This document shows, piece after piece, positions 20,931-31,899 of a stretch of DNA of 64,000 bases. The position numbers were made by a program, and so were the translations under genes. The first letter of the stretch is position 1; every line of letters begins with the position of its first letter. The notes below the pieces were generated by a model. That model was given only the letters and a program-made list of their open reading frames with translations. It was not told where the DNA came from and did no database searches. The stretch is from Notamacropus eugenii (Eukaryota > Chordata > Mammalia > Diprotodontia > Macropodidae). The stretch spans positions 61,714,385 through 61,778,384 of the forward strand of contig NC_092876.1 of assembly GCF_028372415.1 (NCBI RefSeq). The letters run 5' to 3'.

Positions 20931-21470
20931 ACTTTTTAGTCCCTTGGATTCTAATTCTATGCTCTATATCTTAATATCCTGTGCTCTAAGACCTCTTCCT
21001 GCACTTTGTCCTCTAAGACCTCATCTCGCTCTAATATTTTACAGTTCAGGACCTCCTCTACATGCCATTCTGCTTCTTGGGTCCCTTCCAGTTCCAACAT
21101 TCTATGTCCTAAAGCTCCTCTGAGCTCCTCCTATGTTCTAAGGACTCCCAGCTCTGACACTGTGTTCTAAAGGCCCTCCCAGCTCTGATATTGTGTTCTA
21201 AGGGCCTTTTCACCTCTAACATTCTGTGTTCTAAGTTCTCCCCATCTCTAACATTCTGTGTTCTAAGGGCCTTTCTTTCTCTGAAATTCTTTGTCCTCAA
21301 AGGTCCTCCTTCATTCTAATATTCTACACTCAGGGGTTTCCTCCAGCTGGCCTTCTGCATTTAAGGTCCATTCCAGTTCCAACATTCTATGCTCTAAGGT
21401 TCTTCCTACTCCTAACTTGTTTGTATTAGAAGGCCAGTTTTGATATTCTGTGTTCTAAAATCTATGAACC
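20900..21470 (+). repeat. Large array of ~32 bp SINE-tail units (~17 units)
   Basis: Consecutive units of about 29-35 bp, each made of a TTCTRTGTTCTAAGG block and a CYCCCAGCTCTAAC-like block; the best-kept stretch is 21110-21290. The array continues directly from the 3' end of the SINE at 20765 in the same orientation. There is no protein-coding meaning: the frames across it are repeat artefacts. Confidence 0.85.
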
Positions 21471-21479
21471 TATTGGTTT

Positions 21480-22320
21480 TTCTTCCAGGGCCTTCTTCCT
21501 CTCTTTCTTGACTCCTTCCCCATCTTTATAATGTCTGTTTCCCCACTCTGTTCTCTCAAGTCTACCACTTTCTCCAAGAGATCTGGGAAATTGTTAGAGA
21601 TTTTAGAAGTCACCTTCTTTGGTGGTTTTACTTTTTCCAAGAAGGGAGGTGGTGGGTTGGCAAGGACTACCAATGTTCAGCAGAAAGGTATGAACCCTGA
21701 ATGGTCTTTCAAGTCTCAGAAGTAAGGGTTTGAAAAATCATTAGGCTCGTTCCTCCAAGGCACTACCTACTCAGCTTCTGGGTAAATGCCAATCCACTCT
21801 GGAAGCTGCCAGGGACTGGGACTCTCCTGCCCACTTTCAGGCAGGTTTCCAGAGGTGGAAACGAACCACAGAGACAGAGAAATGCACAGCCAGTCCTTAA
21901 GTGTCTGGTGTCTCTCAGCAGAGGCCCCACGTCTACCCACTGCATCCGGCTTGTTAAGGAGAAGGCAATAGTAGTATGGGGGCAAGAGGTGGCCATTAGC
22001 AAGGAGGAAATGCATTAGTGGCTAGTGTAAGGTCTGCAGGGAGGGAGGGGATGCTTCTTTTCAATTTTTTTTTTCTGAGTCAGGCTTCCAAGAGCCCATC
22101 ACTCATAAATGACCTCTGAAATTTCATCACAACCTCCCACCTTTCCATCTCTTCCTCTGCCTTATCCCTCCAAAACCTATTCTTTATTTTCCAGGAGATT
22201 TCCAAGCCCTCTGATCCTGAGTAGTTGTCCACACCATCAGCTGGTCCTACCTAGCTCCACAAAGCTGTTTCCAGCCAAAGGAAAAAGAATCTGATGACTA
22301 TAAAAATCAACCAAGGATTG
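21480..22320. other. No gene or clear repeat recognised
   Basis: Mixed sequence with pyrimidine-rich stretches; short overlapping frames only. Confidence 0.45.
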
Positions 22321-22324
22321 GGGG

Positions 22325-22862
22325 AGAGAGAAGCATTATGACATCATGTAAGCCAATGGGAACTGGAAACACAGAGATGTATGGATTGGGTAACGGTTAA
22401 CCACATGGTGTTGCCTGAATAGAATGGAAGGTTACTGTGCTATAAGAAATGGGGAATGTGATGAACGAGACTCATGGAAAGGCTTACGTGAACTGCTGCA
22501 AAGTGAAATCACAGAGCCAAGAAAACAACAAATACAATGATTACAGCAATATAAATGGGAAGGATCAACAAAAAACAGTCAGAAATGAATGTTACAAAAA
22601 TACAAAAAACAAGTGATCTGAAAAGGTGAGGGCCTCCCCTACTGCTCAGCAGGGTGGGGGGAAGGGTACACAAGAGTGGAACTTTACATTGATTTAAAGA
22701 TTCTTTTCCATAAATTGATTGGTTTTGGTGATTTCTGATTTTTCTTTTCTTTTTTATAAGGGATGACTTTCTGGGAGTGTGAAAGGGAAAAGAGAGGGAT
22801 ACAAGGGGAAATGTAGGCAATGTATAAACAAAAGATATCAAATACAACTAAAAATAAATTTA
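22325..22862 (+). mobile_element. L1 3' end, marsupial type
   Basis: GTGCTATAAGAAATGGGGAA, GGAAAGGCTTACGTGAACTG, CAAAGTGAAATCACAGAGCC, and an end near AAAAATAAATTTA. It is the sense-orientation counterpart of the 19.6 kb fragment. Confidence 0.75.
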
Positions 22863-22944
22863 AGGATCAAGTAAAATGTTCATATAGGCAGAGAAGGCAG
22901 GTTAATAAACGATTTCTCTAGGACTATAAAAAAAAGAAACTTTG

Positions 22945-23135
22945 GGACATGGGTCCAACACCTGATCCGTTACCCTCTGAAACCTCCAGCAAGTCCCTTC
23001 CTCCATATGGGCCTCATTTTTCTCATCCAATCCAATCAGCATTCATTTAGCACCTATTTATTATCCTAAAAGTGAAAGGGTTGGAATAGATGATATCTAA
23101 GATCTGTCTCGGTTTTAAATCCTACGATTTTGAGG
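22945..23135 (+). mobile_element. SINE fragment
   Basis: CATATGGGCCTCATTTTTCT core, then AAGGGTTGGAATAGATGATA and ATCCTACGATTTT tail, with a short L2-tail-like piece inside (23025-23065). Confidence 0.6.
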
Positions 23136-23164
23136 AACTCTACCTTTATAGCTATTTGCTCATT

Positions 23165-23240
23165 GACAATCCTGCCAGTTATTTTTTCATTTTTATATCC
23201 CTAGTTTCTTACATATAATAGATGATAAATAAATGTTTTG
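23165..23240 (+). mobile_element. L2 3' end fragment
   Basis: TTTTTATATCCCTAGTTTCT and TAGATGATAAATAAATG. Confidence 0.6.
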
Positions 23241-23660
23241 TGACATTTAAGAGGGTTCCAGAGACACAGTTTCTGGCTAATTTAATTATTTCCTTAATAA
23301 GATCAGCAGGTTATTACTACAAGGATGGTCACATGGCCATCTCTCTTAGACCAAGAACAATCCCGGCAGCAGGCTCACGGTTTATATACCTTTTGAAGCT
23401 AAGAGGGGCTGCTACTGACATCATGTCACCCTTGGACTGGGAAATTATCTCTACTCAGACCACCTGCAGCCTTGGGCTATCTAGATATGTCTCTACCCAA
23501 GCTAAAGTAGAACAGATGGGCTTTCCTACCCTAGATTAAATTCCTGGCAGGGTCTGACCAAGATCAATAGAGTTGCTACATCTCCTTATCAGTAACATCC
23601 TTCAAGAAAACAGAACTTTTTAAAATGAGGAATTTAGAAAAAGGGGAGATCTCTGAATCT
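23241..23660. other. Unclassified, possibly an interspersed repeat
   Basis: About 400 bp with a different base texture from its neighbours and a single open frame of 105 codons (23222-23539) that matches no family I recognise. It could be a fragment of an old LTR or an unnamed repeat. Confidence 0.3.
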
Positions 23661-23754
23661 CCCCAAGATATTGGTGATTAATAATCATTTCTCTCAGTTT
23701 GTTGAATAGATGGGTGGATAAATGAATGGGCAGATGATTAAGTATATACATGTT

Positions 23755-23835
23755 GTTGCCAAGGTCACCTCTAATACTGACATTCTGGGTTCTAAGGTCC
23801 CTTCCATTTTGGACAGTCTATGTTCAAGATGCTCT
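23755..23835 (+). repeat. Two to three SINE-tail ~32 bp units
   Basis: CTGACATTCTGGGTTCTAAG and GACAGTCTATGTTCAAGATG. Confidence 0.65.
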
Positions 23836-23854
23836 GAGAGGGAGACAGGAGGTG

Positions 23855-24400
23855 CATGTGCCAGGCAAGTCAAATCACCATTGGCCACCATCTGCTGTCA
23901 GATGCTAATAAAGATACCCTAGGACCCTGAACCCAAGAGCCTTGGGATAGCAATGTCCCCCAAACCACCAGGCGTGCTTCCAGTCCAGGCCCTGAAGTCA
24001 TCATTAAGAAAGAAATCTTTGTGGAGAAGGGCCCGTCTTCCTAATGACCACTAGCAACAAGAGCCCTGGGAATGGCAGCACCTGTTTCTAGCCTAGTCCT
24101 TACAGCATCATCTAGGGAAGTAGAGAAGGAGCCATTCATTTCCACCATCTGCCACTCACAGGGGGGCAGGTAAATCAACCTAGCTGAAGCAGAAAGGCAC
24201 CCTGAGCAAAGGGAAGGGAGGCAGCATGCCCCAGACAGGCCAAATCATCATCACCATGACCATTATCTCTCTTTAAGCCCTGATGGAGACAGTCCAGGAT
24301 CTTGAACCCAAGAGCCTTGGGAACATCAGTGCTTCCAGCCCAAAGTCTTCAGCCATTATCCTGGGAAACAACACCAATGGAAATGTAGCTGGAGAGCTGC
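23855..24400. repeat. Degenerate ~125 bp periodic repeat, unclassified
   Basis: CAAGAGCCYTGGGA recurs at 23933, 24058 and 24308, offsets of 125 and 375 bp. Each is followed by a similar CATCATY...GGAA stretch about 60-70 bp later. A longer match joins the first and third copies, including the upstream GRCARGYCAAATCAYCAT block and GAACCCAAGAGCCTTGGGA. I do not recognise the family. Confidence 0.6.
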
Positions 24401-24589
24401 TCCTACAGGTGCTGCAGCTACAGTGACTGAAGACCCAGAAAAGAAAGTTCTTGTCACCAAAGTCCTTGGTGTCATCACCAGAAACTGATATCATTTTATC
24501 TGTGGAAATAACTTTAGAGGAATTACCATCTGCTTTGCCACTGAATCCTAAAGACCATTAGACTTTCCCATCTAACTTAGAAGTAAAAC

Positions 24590-24705
24590 CCTCCATACAT
24601 ATTGTCTTACCCATTAGAATGTACTCCCCTTAAGAGCAGAGGTGTCTGTAATCCCAGTGCTTAGCACATAGTAACACCTAATAAGGGCTCGAGATATTCA
24701 TTCAT
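24590..24705 (+). mobile_element. L2 3' end
   Basis: CCCATTAGAATGTACTCCCC, AAGAGCAGAGGTGTCTGTAA and GTGCTTAGCACATAGTAAC. Confidence 0.82.
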
Positions 24706-24711
24706 AATTCA

Positions 24712-24835
24712 TTTTAAGAGCCCTCCCAGCTCTGACATTCTGTGTTCTAAGAGCCCTCCCAGCTGACATTCTCTGTTCTAAGGTCTCTCCCAACTCTGAT
24801 ATTCTATTATAAGTTCTGACATTCTATGAATCTAG
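24712..24835 (+). repeat. Four SINE-tail ~32 bp units
   Basis: Well-kept units: CCCTCCCAGCTCTGACATTC, TGTGTTCTAAGAGCC, CAACTCTGATATTCTA. Confidence 0.82.
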
Positions 24836-25474
24836 ACCCTCCCAGAAGGCAGCCAAGAGCACCCATGTCAGAGTGCTCATAAGAACTCACAAGATCCTGA
24901 CCATGAATTGTCCTTCCACAAGACATCATGGCCTAGACAAAGACTGGGACCTCTGGTGGCACCTGCTGTCATTGTCTCCTCTTGGGGCTGGGACAAAATG
25001 ATCTGTTCAAAGACGTTTTCCACTCATTCCTCTCTCTCTCCCTTGAAGGAAAATTCCCTTGGTCCAACACAGGAGGCTGTGTGTGTAGAATGGCACAGCC
25101 CTCAAGGACAAGACCGTCCCAGTCAGGCACTGTCATGGCCACTGGCTCAGTGCTAGCTGCTAATGGGAAGACGAGGACAAAGGTCCCTGAGGCCTTGCTT
25201 ACCCTGCCCTATTTCCATCCAAACCACTTAGTAACTGACTACTCAAGTTCAGCTGTCTCTGGAAAAAGAAATGCCTTTCCTTCTCCTTCCTTCTCAAAAA
25301 TATTTAATTCATTGTGGCTGCTGCTCAGAACCCCTGGAAAGTCCAAACCAGCTTCATAAAATTAGTGTATCTCAAGGAGAATGACTAACTCATACTGATG
25401 ATGCCCCAACACTGCAGGGATGTAGAAAGTGAGGAGAGCAGATGGGCACCACGGCAGCTAAGAAAAGACTCCCA

Positions 25475-25620
25475 TGAGCTCCACGATGGACCAGCAAGAG
25501 TAAAGGACCCAGATTCAAATTCCTGCTCTGCCACTTTACTAGCTGTGTGGCCCAGGGCAAGTCAGTTCACCTGTCTGAGACTCAGTTTCCTAATCTGTCA
25601 AAAGAGAGGCCAGAAATAGC
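25475..25620 (+). mobile_element. MIR SINE
   Basis: CAGATTCAAATTCCTGCTCT, TTTACTAGCTGTGTGGCCCA and GACTCAGTTTCCTAATCTG. Confidence 0.88.
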
Positions 25621-25639
25621 TACCATGGTTAGCTCTAAA

Positions 25640-25790
25640 CCCATGGTTCTAGTATCCCAAATTCCAGGTTTGCTATTTATAATGTGGCTTTGAGCAAGTC
25701 CTTTGCCCCATCTAGATTTCAATTTTCTTACCTATAAATAATAAGAGGAGGCAGACTAGATGGTTTCTAAAATCCTTCTACACCACCGCT
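25640..25790 (+). mobile_element. SINE fragment with short tail
   Basis: TTGAGCAAGTCCTTTGCCCC, AATTTTCTTACCTATAAAT and GCAGACTAGATGGTTTCTAA. Confidence 0.72.
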
Positions 25791-25799
25791 AAAAATTGT

Positions 25800-26620
25800 T
25801 TTTACAAGAAAATAAAAAGGAAGGATGTGAGTAGGCTCACATCTCCGAGGAAGCTGGTAAAGTGACTTGATAATCATTTATGCACCAATAGGAACTGTTT
25901 GAGTCAGAATCAAAGATCTTATCCAGATAACCAACTTTCTATATTACAGAGATACTAGAGTTTGTCATCTTTCTTGGTTAACTATATTATCGTTCATTTT
26001 ATTAACATTGCAAAGACTTTCTATTTTTCATTGGGCACAACTTGATTTTTTGTTACATTTCCTCTGTTGAGAGGACTAAAATTGTTCCATATCTTCTTTC
26101 TTTGGGTGGGTGGAGGAGCTGTTTCTTCCCTCTGATTTTCTGCTTCAAACCTTAAGAGTAAAGTGTTAACATTCAATTGAGTTTCTCATCAGTAATGTTA
26201 TTGTTACTGGTTTTGTGCTGCTTTGTCTCCTTGTGTTGCTTCCTTTTTTGACTTTTCCTTTCAATTGTTGATAGAAGGAATTTAAAATTTCCAATGTACT
26301 TCTGTTTTCAGGGGAAAAATTGTTTTTATATGCAATTGAGGAAAAAATTATTTTAAAAAATCTCTTCCAGCTCCAAATCTCATAATCCTGATTTATTTTT
26401 AGGGAGGGTGGGGGAAGGGATGCAATAAAATTCTACTGGATGAGGAATTAGTACCTTGGACACCACCACTTTGGTCATTTTCAGTCCTATCAGAGAGGAA
26501 GGGAGAGGAGTATGTTATGGCATGGTGGGAAAAAGTATTGTTGGGCAAGCTAACTGGCCAGCTAATCTCACTGCAGTTTACCAACTGGTTGACTTTAATT
26601 CCCTGAATCTGCTCCCTCCT
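25800..26620. other. No gene or clear repeat recognised
   Basis: A/T-rich sequence with T-rich runs; some of it may be a decayed LINE 3' end, but no diagnostic block is seen. Confidence 0.4.
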
Positions 26621-26624
26621 CTGA

Positions 26625-26745
26625 AGATGGGGATTGTTACCCTAATAACAGCTAGTATTTATGGTACTACTTTAAAGTTTGTGAAATGCATTACCTTCAC
26701 CATGGAATCTTTGTAAGGAAAGTGCTTTATAAACCTTAAATTGTG
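26625..26745 (-). mobile_element. MIR SINE 3' fragment
   Basis: AACAGCTAGTATTTATGGTA and CTTTAAAGTTTGTGAAATGC. Confidence 0.6.
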
Positions 26746-26784
26746 ATAAAAATCTAAGTTATTGCTAGCATGAGTTCTTGTTCA

Positions 26785-26895
26785 AAGGAGATGAAATCTA
26801 CTTGAGGGCAAGACTTTCATTCTTTGCTTTGTGTCTCCCAGAACCCAGCACATCACCTGGCACCTAGTGCTTAATAAATGCTTGCTAAATGATAT
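26785..26895 (+). mobile_element. L2 3' end
   Basis: TACTTGAGGGCAAGACTTTC, TTTGTGTCTCCCAGAACCCA and GTGCTTAATAAATGCTTGC. Confidence 0.85.
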
Positions 26896-27000
26896 GCCCA
26901 GTGTCAAACAGATAATATATATCTAAGGTAGGACTTGAACTCAGATTATCCTAACTCTGAGCTAACTCTCTATTCCCTGTACCACATGTATCACCTATTT
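26896..27000 (-). mobile_element. SINE 5' half
   Basis: GTAGGACTTGAACTCAGATT, CCTAACTCTGAGCTAACTCT and TACCACATG. Confidence 0.6.
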
Positions 27001-27124
27001 ATTTATTTGTTCATCCCTTTGTTTATTCAGTCATTTATTATTAAAAATAATAATAAACTCCCTTGTAAAGGTAGGTCAAACATTGGAAGGCTACAGTGAA
27101 AGGGACTTCTTGAACCAGATACTC

Positions 27125-27215
27125 CTCAAGGCAGTAGTTCTTAACGGTTGGTCCATGAACCGCCATTGAGACCAAAGGATTCTTAAGGAGTGGGCCATGG
27201 ACCCCCTCCTGTAAA
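27125..27215. mobile_element. hAT (Charlie-like) fragment
   Basis: CAGTAGTTCTTAACGGTTGG, GTCCATGAACC and GGGCCATGGACCCCCTCC, the end type also seen at 45.3 and 59.9 kb. Confidence 0.6.
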
Positions 27216-27359
27216 TCAGAAGGCTGGCATAGGAGCCAGAAAAAAAAACTTGCCAGGGCATATCCAGGTTGGGAGTGAGTTAGCCAAGTCTTGGGTCCCT
27301 AGCCAGAACAAAGAAAAATGGGAATCAAAGGTGTTGAGAGAAGGCTCCCTGAGTCCTCA

Positions 27360-29650
27360 GCTACTTGAACTCCATCTGCCTGAACTCATCTCCAATGGTT
27401 AGTGAATTCCTATCCCCTCACTCCCCGAGTTCAACCATAGTGAATCCCAGCTGCTTGAATGTAAACCAACCTCCTTGCCCAATCCTTTCTTTCCTTTTCT
27501 CTCATCCCTTCCCCCTCAACCCTTCCCCTCCAATGTCAGTTCTCTTCGCCTGTCCCACTGTGCTCTCTGGAATGTTCTGTGTTGAACAAACTTCTCTTAT
27601 TTTAGACCTCTCCTGTTCTTCCTCCCCCCACCTTCTAGCACTTGCAGAGACCTTGCTCCTCCAGCCCTGGCCAGCCTATCCAGTAATGCTTGTACCTTCC
27701 CTCAGACTGCTCTCTTCCCACTCACTGGTCCAGGAAGGAGAGTCAGAATCCTCCTTGATCTCCATATTGCTATTTTCTGCTAAAACCACTCAGCAACCTC
27801 TCCTCTTCTGAGTTTATACTTTACTAGAAAAATTAGGTTTCTGTTCCATGAGTTTTCTCCCTAACTCAACATTTCAAGCCCATTAATATCAATCCCTTCT
27901 CTAATAATCTAATCAGAGGTGGTCATTCTTGGCAAGACTAGCATGTATCCTTGATTGAATTCCCTACAGCTGATTGCCCCCACATTCATTCCCTTATCTC
28001 CAATCTCCACGTTTTTCTTACTTATTGGTTTCTTCCTTACTACCTATCAATACATAAAAGTCCCCACCATTCTTAGAAATTTTCAGCCAGTATCATGCCC
28101 TCATACTATTATCTACTTCTCTCCTTTTGTCAGACAAACTCCTAGGGGAACCCCCCCCCCCAAAAAAAAAAACCTGTCCACACCCTCTTCTCTCATTCAC
28201 TTCTCAACCCTTTGCATACAGTCTCAGGTCATCACTAAACTAAACTAGTCTCAAAAGTTACGAATGATCTCTTCATCGCAAATTTAAGTCTTGCCCCCAT
28301 TCTCTTCCTTCTTGGCCTCTCTCTGTAGCATCTTACGTCATTGGCTGACTGCCTTCTGTGCTTGGACACGCTCTCTTCTCTGGGTCTTTGTGATTTTGAT
28401 TCTTCTCTTGACACTTTTACCTTCAGTGCTGGTTCATTGCCACCCATCCTATCTTTTCTCCATATATCCTCTCTCTGTGACCTTATAGGCTTCTGTGAGC
28501 TCAATCTTTGTGCAAATGATTCTTTCATCTGTAGTCTAATACCCAGTTTCCCTACTAAGGTCTGGTCCTGCACCATTTCTAGTTGGCATTTTGAACTGCA
28601 TAGCCCATAAGCATCTTAAACTCAACACATCTAAAACAGAATTCATTATCTTTGCCCTCTTCCACACACTATTTCTGTCAAGGGCAAAAACCATCTTTCC
28701 AGCATCCTAGGCTCACAACCTTGATATCATCCTTGACTCCTCCCTCTCCCTCACCTCACACTTCCCCATCAGTTGTCCAATCTTGTCATTTCTAACTCCA
28801 TAACATCTCTCACATGATCTCCATGTGAGATATCACACAGACACCTCCCTAGTTCAGGCTGTCATCCATCAACTCTGTCCTGGACTACTTCAATAGCCTT
28901 CTCATTGGTTTCTGCCTCAAATCCCTCCCTACTCCAACTCACCTCCAACTCAGTTGTCAAGGGATGTCCTGAAAGTATGATTCTCCTCCCACTCCCACTC
29001 AATAAACTCCAGTGACTCCCTACTACCTCCAGGAAGTAGTCAAAGCTTTTCCCAACCTGACCCATATTGCCTTCCAACCATGATACTTTAAAAAAAATTC
29101 ATTTCATTTTTGCCCCCATGAGATGCAAAAACAATTTTTAAAATTCATTTTTTAAACAACTTTATTACTTGAAGCTCCTTTTCATACATTCTACAGAATA
29201 TCCAAACTGAATTTCTGTACTTCATAGAAAACATTCCATCTTCCTGCCTTTGCACTGGCCATTTCCCCATGCCTGAATGCTTCCCTCTCTCCTGTATGCC
29301 TTGTAAAACCTCAGGCTTCCTTGAAAACTCAGCTCAAGCAAAACATTCCACATGAACTCTTTCCTGATCTCTCTAGCTACTGGCCCTTCCTCTCCCTCCT
29401 GACCTCCCTTTCCAAATTGTGTTTATACACACACACACAACACATATTTATATGTGTATACATACACACATATATACACACACATACATACACACATATG
29501 TATGTGTACATACATACATATATATATGTTTCAACAAGTTTATACTGCACTAGGACTTTTGAGACACTGAATACATCAGCGTCCTCTGTATGGCTCCCTG
29601 AGACCAGGGACTTTTGTCTTTATATCCCCCAGAATGGTGTCTATGGATTA
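27360..29650 (+). mobile_element. Long L2-type LINE fragment with later insertions
   Basis: A pyrimidine-rich plus strand matches the L2 layout in order: CAGACAAACTCCTAGGG, CAAAAGTTACGAATGATCTC, CTTGATATCATCCTTGACTC, TGGACTACTTCAATAGCCTT, CAATAAACTCCAGTGACTCC, GCCTTTGCACTGGCC and TTTATATCCCCCAGAATGG. An A/T-rich piece (29085-29200, perhaps L1-derived) and a CA/TA microsatellite (29430-29530) lie inside. The open frames across it are short and the element is long dead. The 5' limit is uncertain. Confidence 0.75.
29428..29530. repeat. Compound (CA)n/(TATG)n microsatellite
   Basis: Alternating CACACA, CATACA and TATATA runs. Confidence 0.92.
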
Positions 29651-29654
29651 AGGA

Positions 29655-29760
29655 GTCATAGGATGACAGATTTAGAGCTAGAAGGACCTTTAGTGAGGAT
29701 CCAGTCTGCCCTATTATGCATGAGGAGGCAGAGACCCAGAGAACAAGTATTTGAATGACA
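29655..29760 (-). mobile_element. SINE 3' half
   Basis: TAGAGCTAGAAGGACCTTTA and GAGGAGGCAGAGACCCAGAG. Confidence 0.65.
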
Positions 29761-29914
29761 AGGAGTGAAAAGAATAAAATCAAAACCTCAGGCCAATTTG
29801 GGGGGCTAAGTTTTGCACCCCATTTCCTATGCTCCTTTCCCTCTGCCTAGGGGCTCAGCATGCTCTCCTATACCATGTTCCCTGTCTGTCATCCAAGTTT
29901 CTTTTGTTTTTCTT

Positions 29915-30105
29915 GTAAATGATATTTCATTTGTTCCAATTTTGTGTAAAGACAATTTTAAACATTCTTTTTAAATAAAATTTTGAGTTGCAAATTTTCT
30001 CCCTCTCTCCCCTCCTTCCTCCCTAAAACAGTAAGCAATTTGATATAGATTATCTATGTGTGATCATATCAAACCTATTTTCATATTAGCCATGTTGTGT
30101 CACTT
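29915..30105 (-). mobile_element. L1 3' end, marsupial type
   Basis: CCAATTTTGTGTAAAGACAA, AAAATTTTGAGTTGCAAATT, AACAGTAAGCAATTTGATAT and TTTTCATATTAGCCATGTTG. Confidence 0.85.
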
Positions 30106-30127
30106 AAGTTGCTAATCAACTAATTTA

Positions 30128-30370
30128 TACTAAGATGTTCGTTTGGCACAGTGGATAGAGCGCTGGGCCTGGAGACAGAAGAATTTTAATCCAGCCTCAG
30201 ACACTTTCTAGCTGGGTGATCCTGAGCAAGTCACTTTACCTATGTCTGTCTCAGTTTTCTCAGCTGTAAAACTGTTAATTTTCACAGGGTTGTGCAGATC
30301 AAATGAGATATTTGTAAAGCATGTAGAATAATTTCTGGCATACAGTAGGTGTTTAGTAAATGCTTGTTCT
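30128..30370 (+). mobile_element. CORE-SINE, full tRNA-head-to-tail copy
   Basis: GGCACAGTGGATAGAGCGCT (A box), TTAATCCAGCCTCAGACACT, GTGATCCTGAGCAAGTCACT core, TAAAGCATGTAGAATAATTT and GTTTAGTAAATGCTTGTTC end. One of the best-preserved plus-strand SINEs. Confidence 0.9.
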
Positions 30371-30499
30371 CTTCCCCTTCCGTCCTAGGGGCCTTGGTAT
30401 TTTCTTTAAAGGATAGAATAATATAGGATAATTTCAGGTCACTGGAAGGATGTGGTTTTTTTTTGGATAGAGCCCCCACAAAAGGAAGCATGCAAAGTA

Positions 30500-30575
30500 G
30501 AAAGAGCAGGGATGGTCTTTGAACTTATTTTGTACCTCCAGAACTTAGCACTGAGTCTGGCACAAAGAATGACTA
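30500..30575 (+). mobile_element. L2/MIR 3' tail fragment
   Basis: TACCTCCAGAACTTAGCACT and GTCTGGCACAAAGAATGA. Confidence 0.65.
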
Positions 30576-31005
30576 CTTAGCCCCCAACCTCCCCAGGTGT
30601 ACCATGCTCCCACCCTGCCTTTCTCCCTCTCGTCCATTAAGAGATTTTGCCCAGGACTTTACTGGAATCCAGGCATGCTTGGAATCTCTCCAGAATTTGC
30701 CTGACGTGCCAGCCTGGGAAGACTGTCAAAGAAGGAAATGAGATGACTTTGGCCTGACCTCTCTTAAATGCAGCTGCATCATCAGCTCTATGGAATCACA
30801 CCTCACTTTCTAAATGCTCACAATGGTCTCTCATAATGGTTTTGATAATTTTGCCATAGGTCAAAGTCAAGTTCAGTGAACTATGATGTCCATTCTCTTA
30901 AGTAATCATTTTATTATATGATATGCTATATCCCAAATTATTTAATAATTTAATTAATTAGGGGGTATAAAAGAAAGAAAATCAAAGTATCTGCAGCATG
31001 GGGGC
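30576..31005. other. No gene or clear repeat recognised
   Basis: Unique-looking sequence with an A/T-rich end near 30900-30965. Confidence 0.45.
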
Positions 31006-31009
31006 ACTG

Positions 31010-31095
31010 GAAAGAAGTGTCTCTTTTTTGTATCCCTACTGCTTTGCACAGTGCTTGGCACACAGGAGGCATTTAATCATTTATTCCATCTGGGC
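31010..31095 (+). mobile_element. L2 3' end fragment
   Basis: TTTGTATCCCTACTGCTTTG and GTGCTTGGCACACAGGAGGC. Confidence 0.78.
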
Positions 31096-31474
31096 TTGGT
31101 AGCTTGAACTCCCTGAGGGCAGCTAGATAACCTTCTTAGTCCCTCCTTACTTATCTTGGATTATGACTGCCATTAAACAATTCTCATTCAGTCTGAAAAT
31201 TGTTCTCTTTGCTGAGTAGGTAGAGGGTTCCAGCATGATGTCCAAGGCCAAGCTTCTCCAGAACAGAGAACACTAAGGCATATGAGAATGGGGAAAAAAA
31301 GGTCTTAGAAATCTGGGGGTGAAGGAGAATGAGAACTACAAGGGAGAGAGGAAAACAAGTCCTTCAAGGTCCTCAGAACAAGTGAACACACCCAACCCAA
31401 AAAGACCTGCTGGGGTTTGCAATGGAACCATTGTCTGTAAAGGGCACATTGACTAGAAGCAGTTGGCAGGAGGC

Positions 31475-31640
31475 AGAGCCCTGGAGAGCAAGTCAAGAGG
31501 TCTGCCTTCTAGACCTTGGTTTGCCATTGCCCTGCTTTATGACCTCAGGCAGGTCACTTCCCCACCTGGGCCTCAGTTTCCTTATCTGCAGAAGTCCAGG
31601 AGAGGAAAGAAGTTTGTACTGGATGATCTCATCCTTAAAT
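31475..31640 (+). mobile_element. MIR-like SINE
   Basis: AGAGCCCTGGAGAGCAAGTC, TTTATGACCTCAGGCAGGTC and GGCCTCAGTTTCCTTATCTG. Confidence 0.8.
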
Positions 31641-31899
31641 GACTTCGGGAAATTAGTTCTTTCAAAAGGTGCAGGGTGAAAGTTTGCAGAAGGGGATGGA
31701 CAAGACCCTCCAGGTAGCAATAAAACAAGGTTGGATGACACCCAGAACTATCATACATCTCAGGAAAGGTCTCCCTTATTCTCAAGAAGAAAAGGAAATC
31801 TTTAGGGCGAGAAGGGGGGTAGATTGACATTGCCTGTGTTAACTAGAGGTACTCCTGTGAGAAACTCTAGGAATATGATGGCAGAAAGAAAGCATTTGG

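Noticed and set aside
20900-21470. CRISPR-like array
   Set aside because: Units are degenerate and contiguous with no spacers, in a mammalian context; it is a tandem repeat.
23222-23539. 105-codon plus-strand frame as a small gene
   Set aside because: No recognisable domain, starts inside an L2 tail fragment, and has no splice or promoter context.
29321-29758. 145-codon plus-strand frame
   Set aside because: Spans an L2 3' end and a CA/TA microsatellite; translation is repeat-derived.
30128-30200. tRNA gene
   Set aside because: A-box and B-box-like sequences belong to the head of a CORE-SINE that continues for 240 bp.
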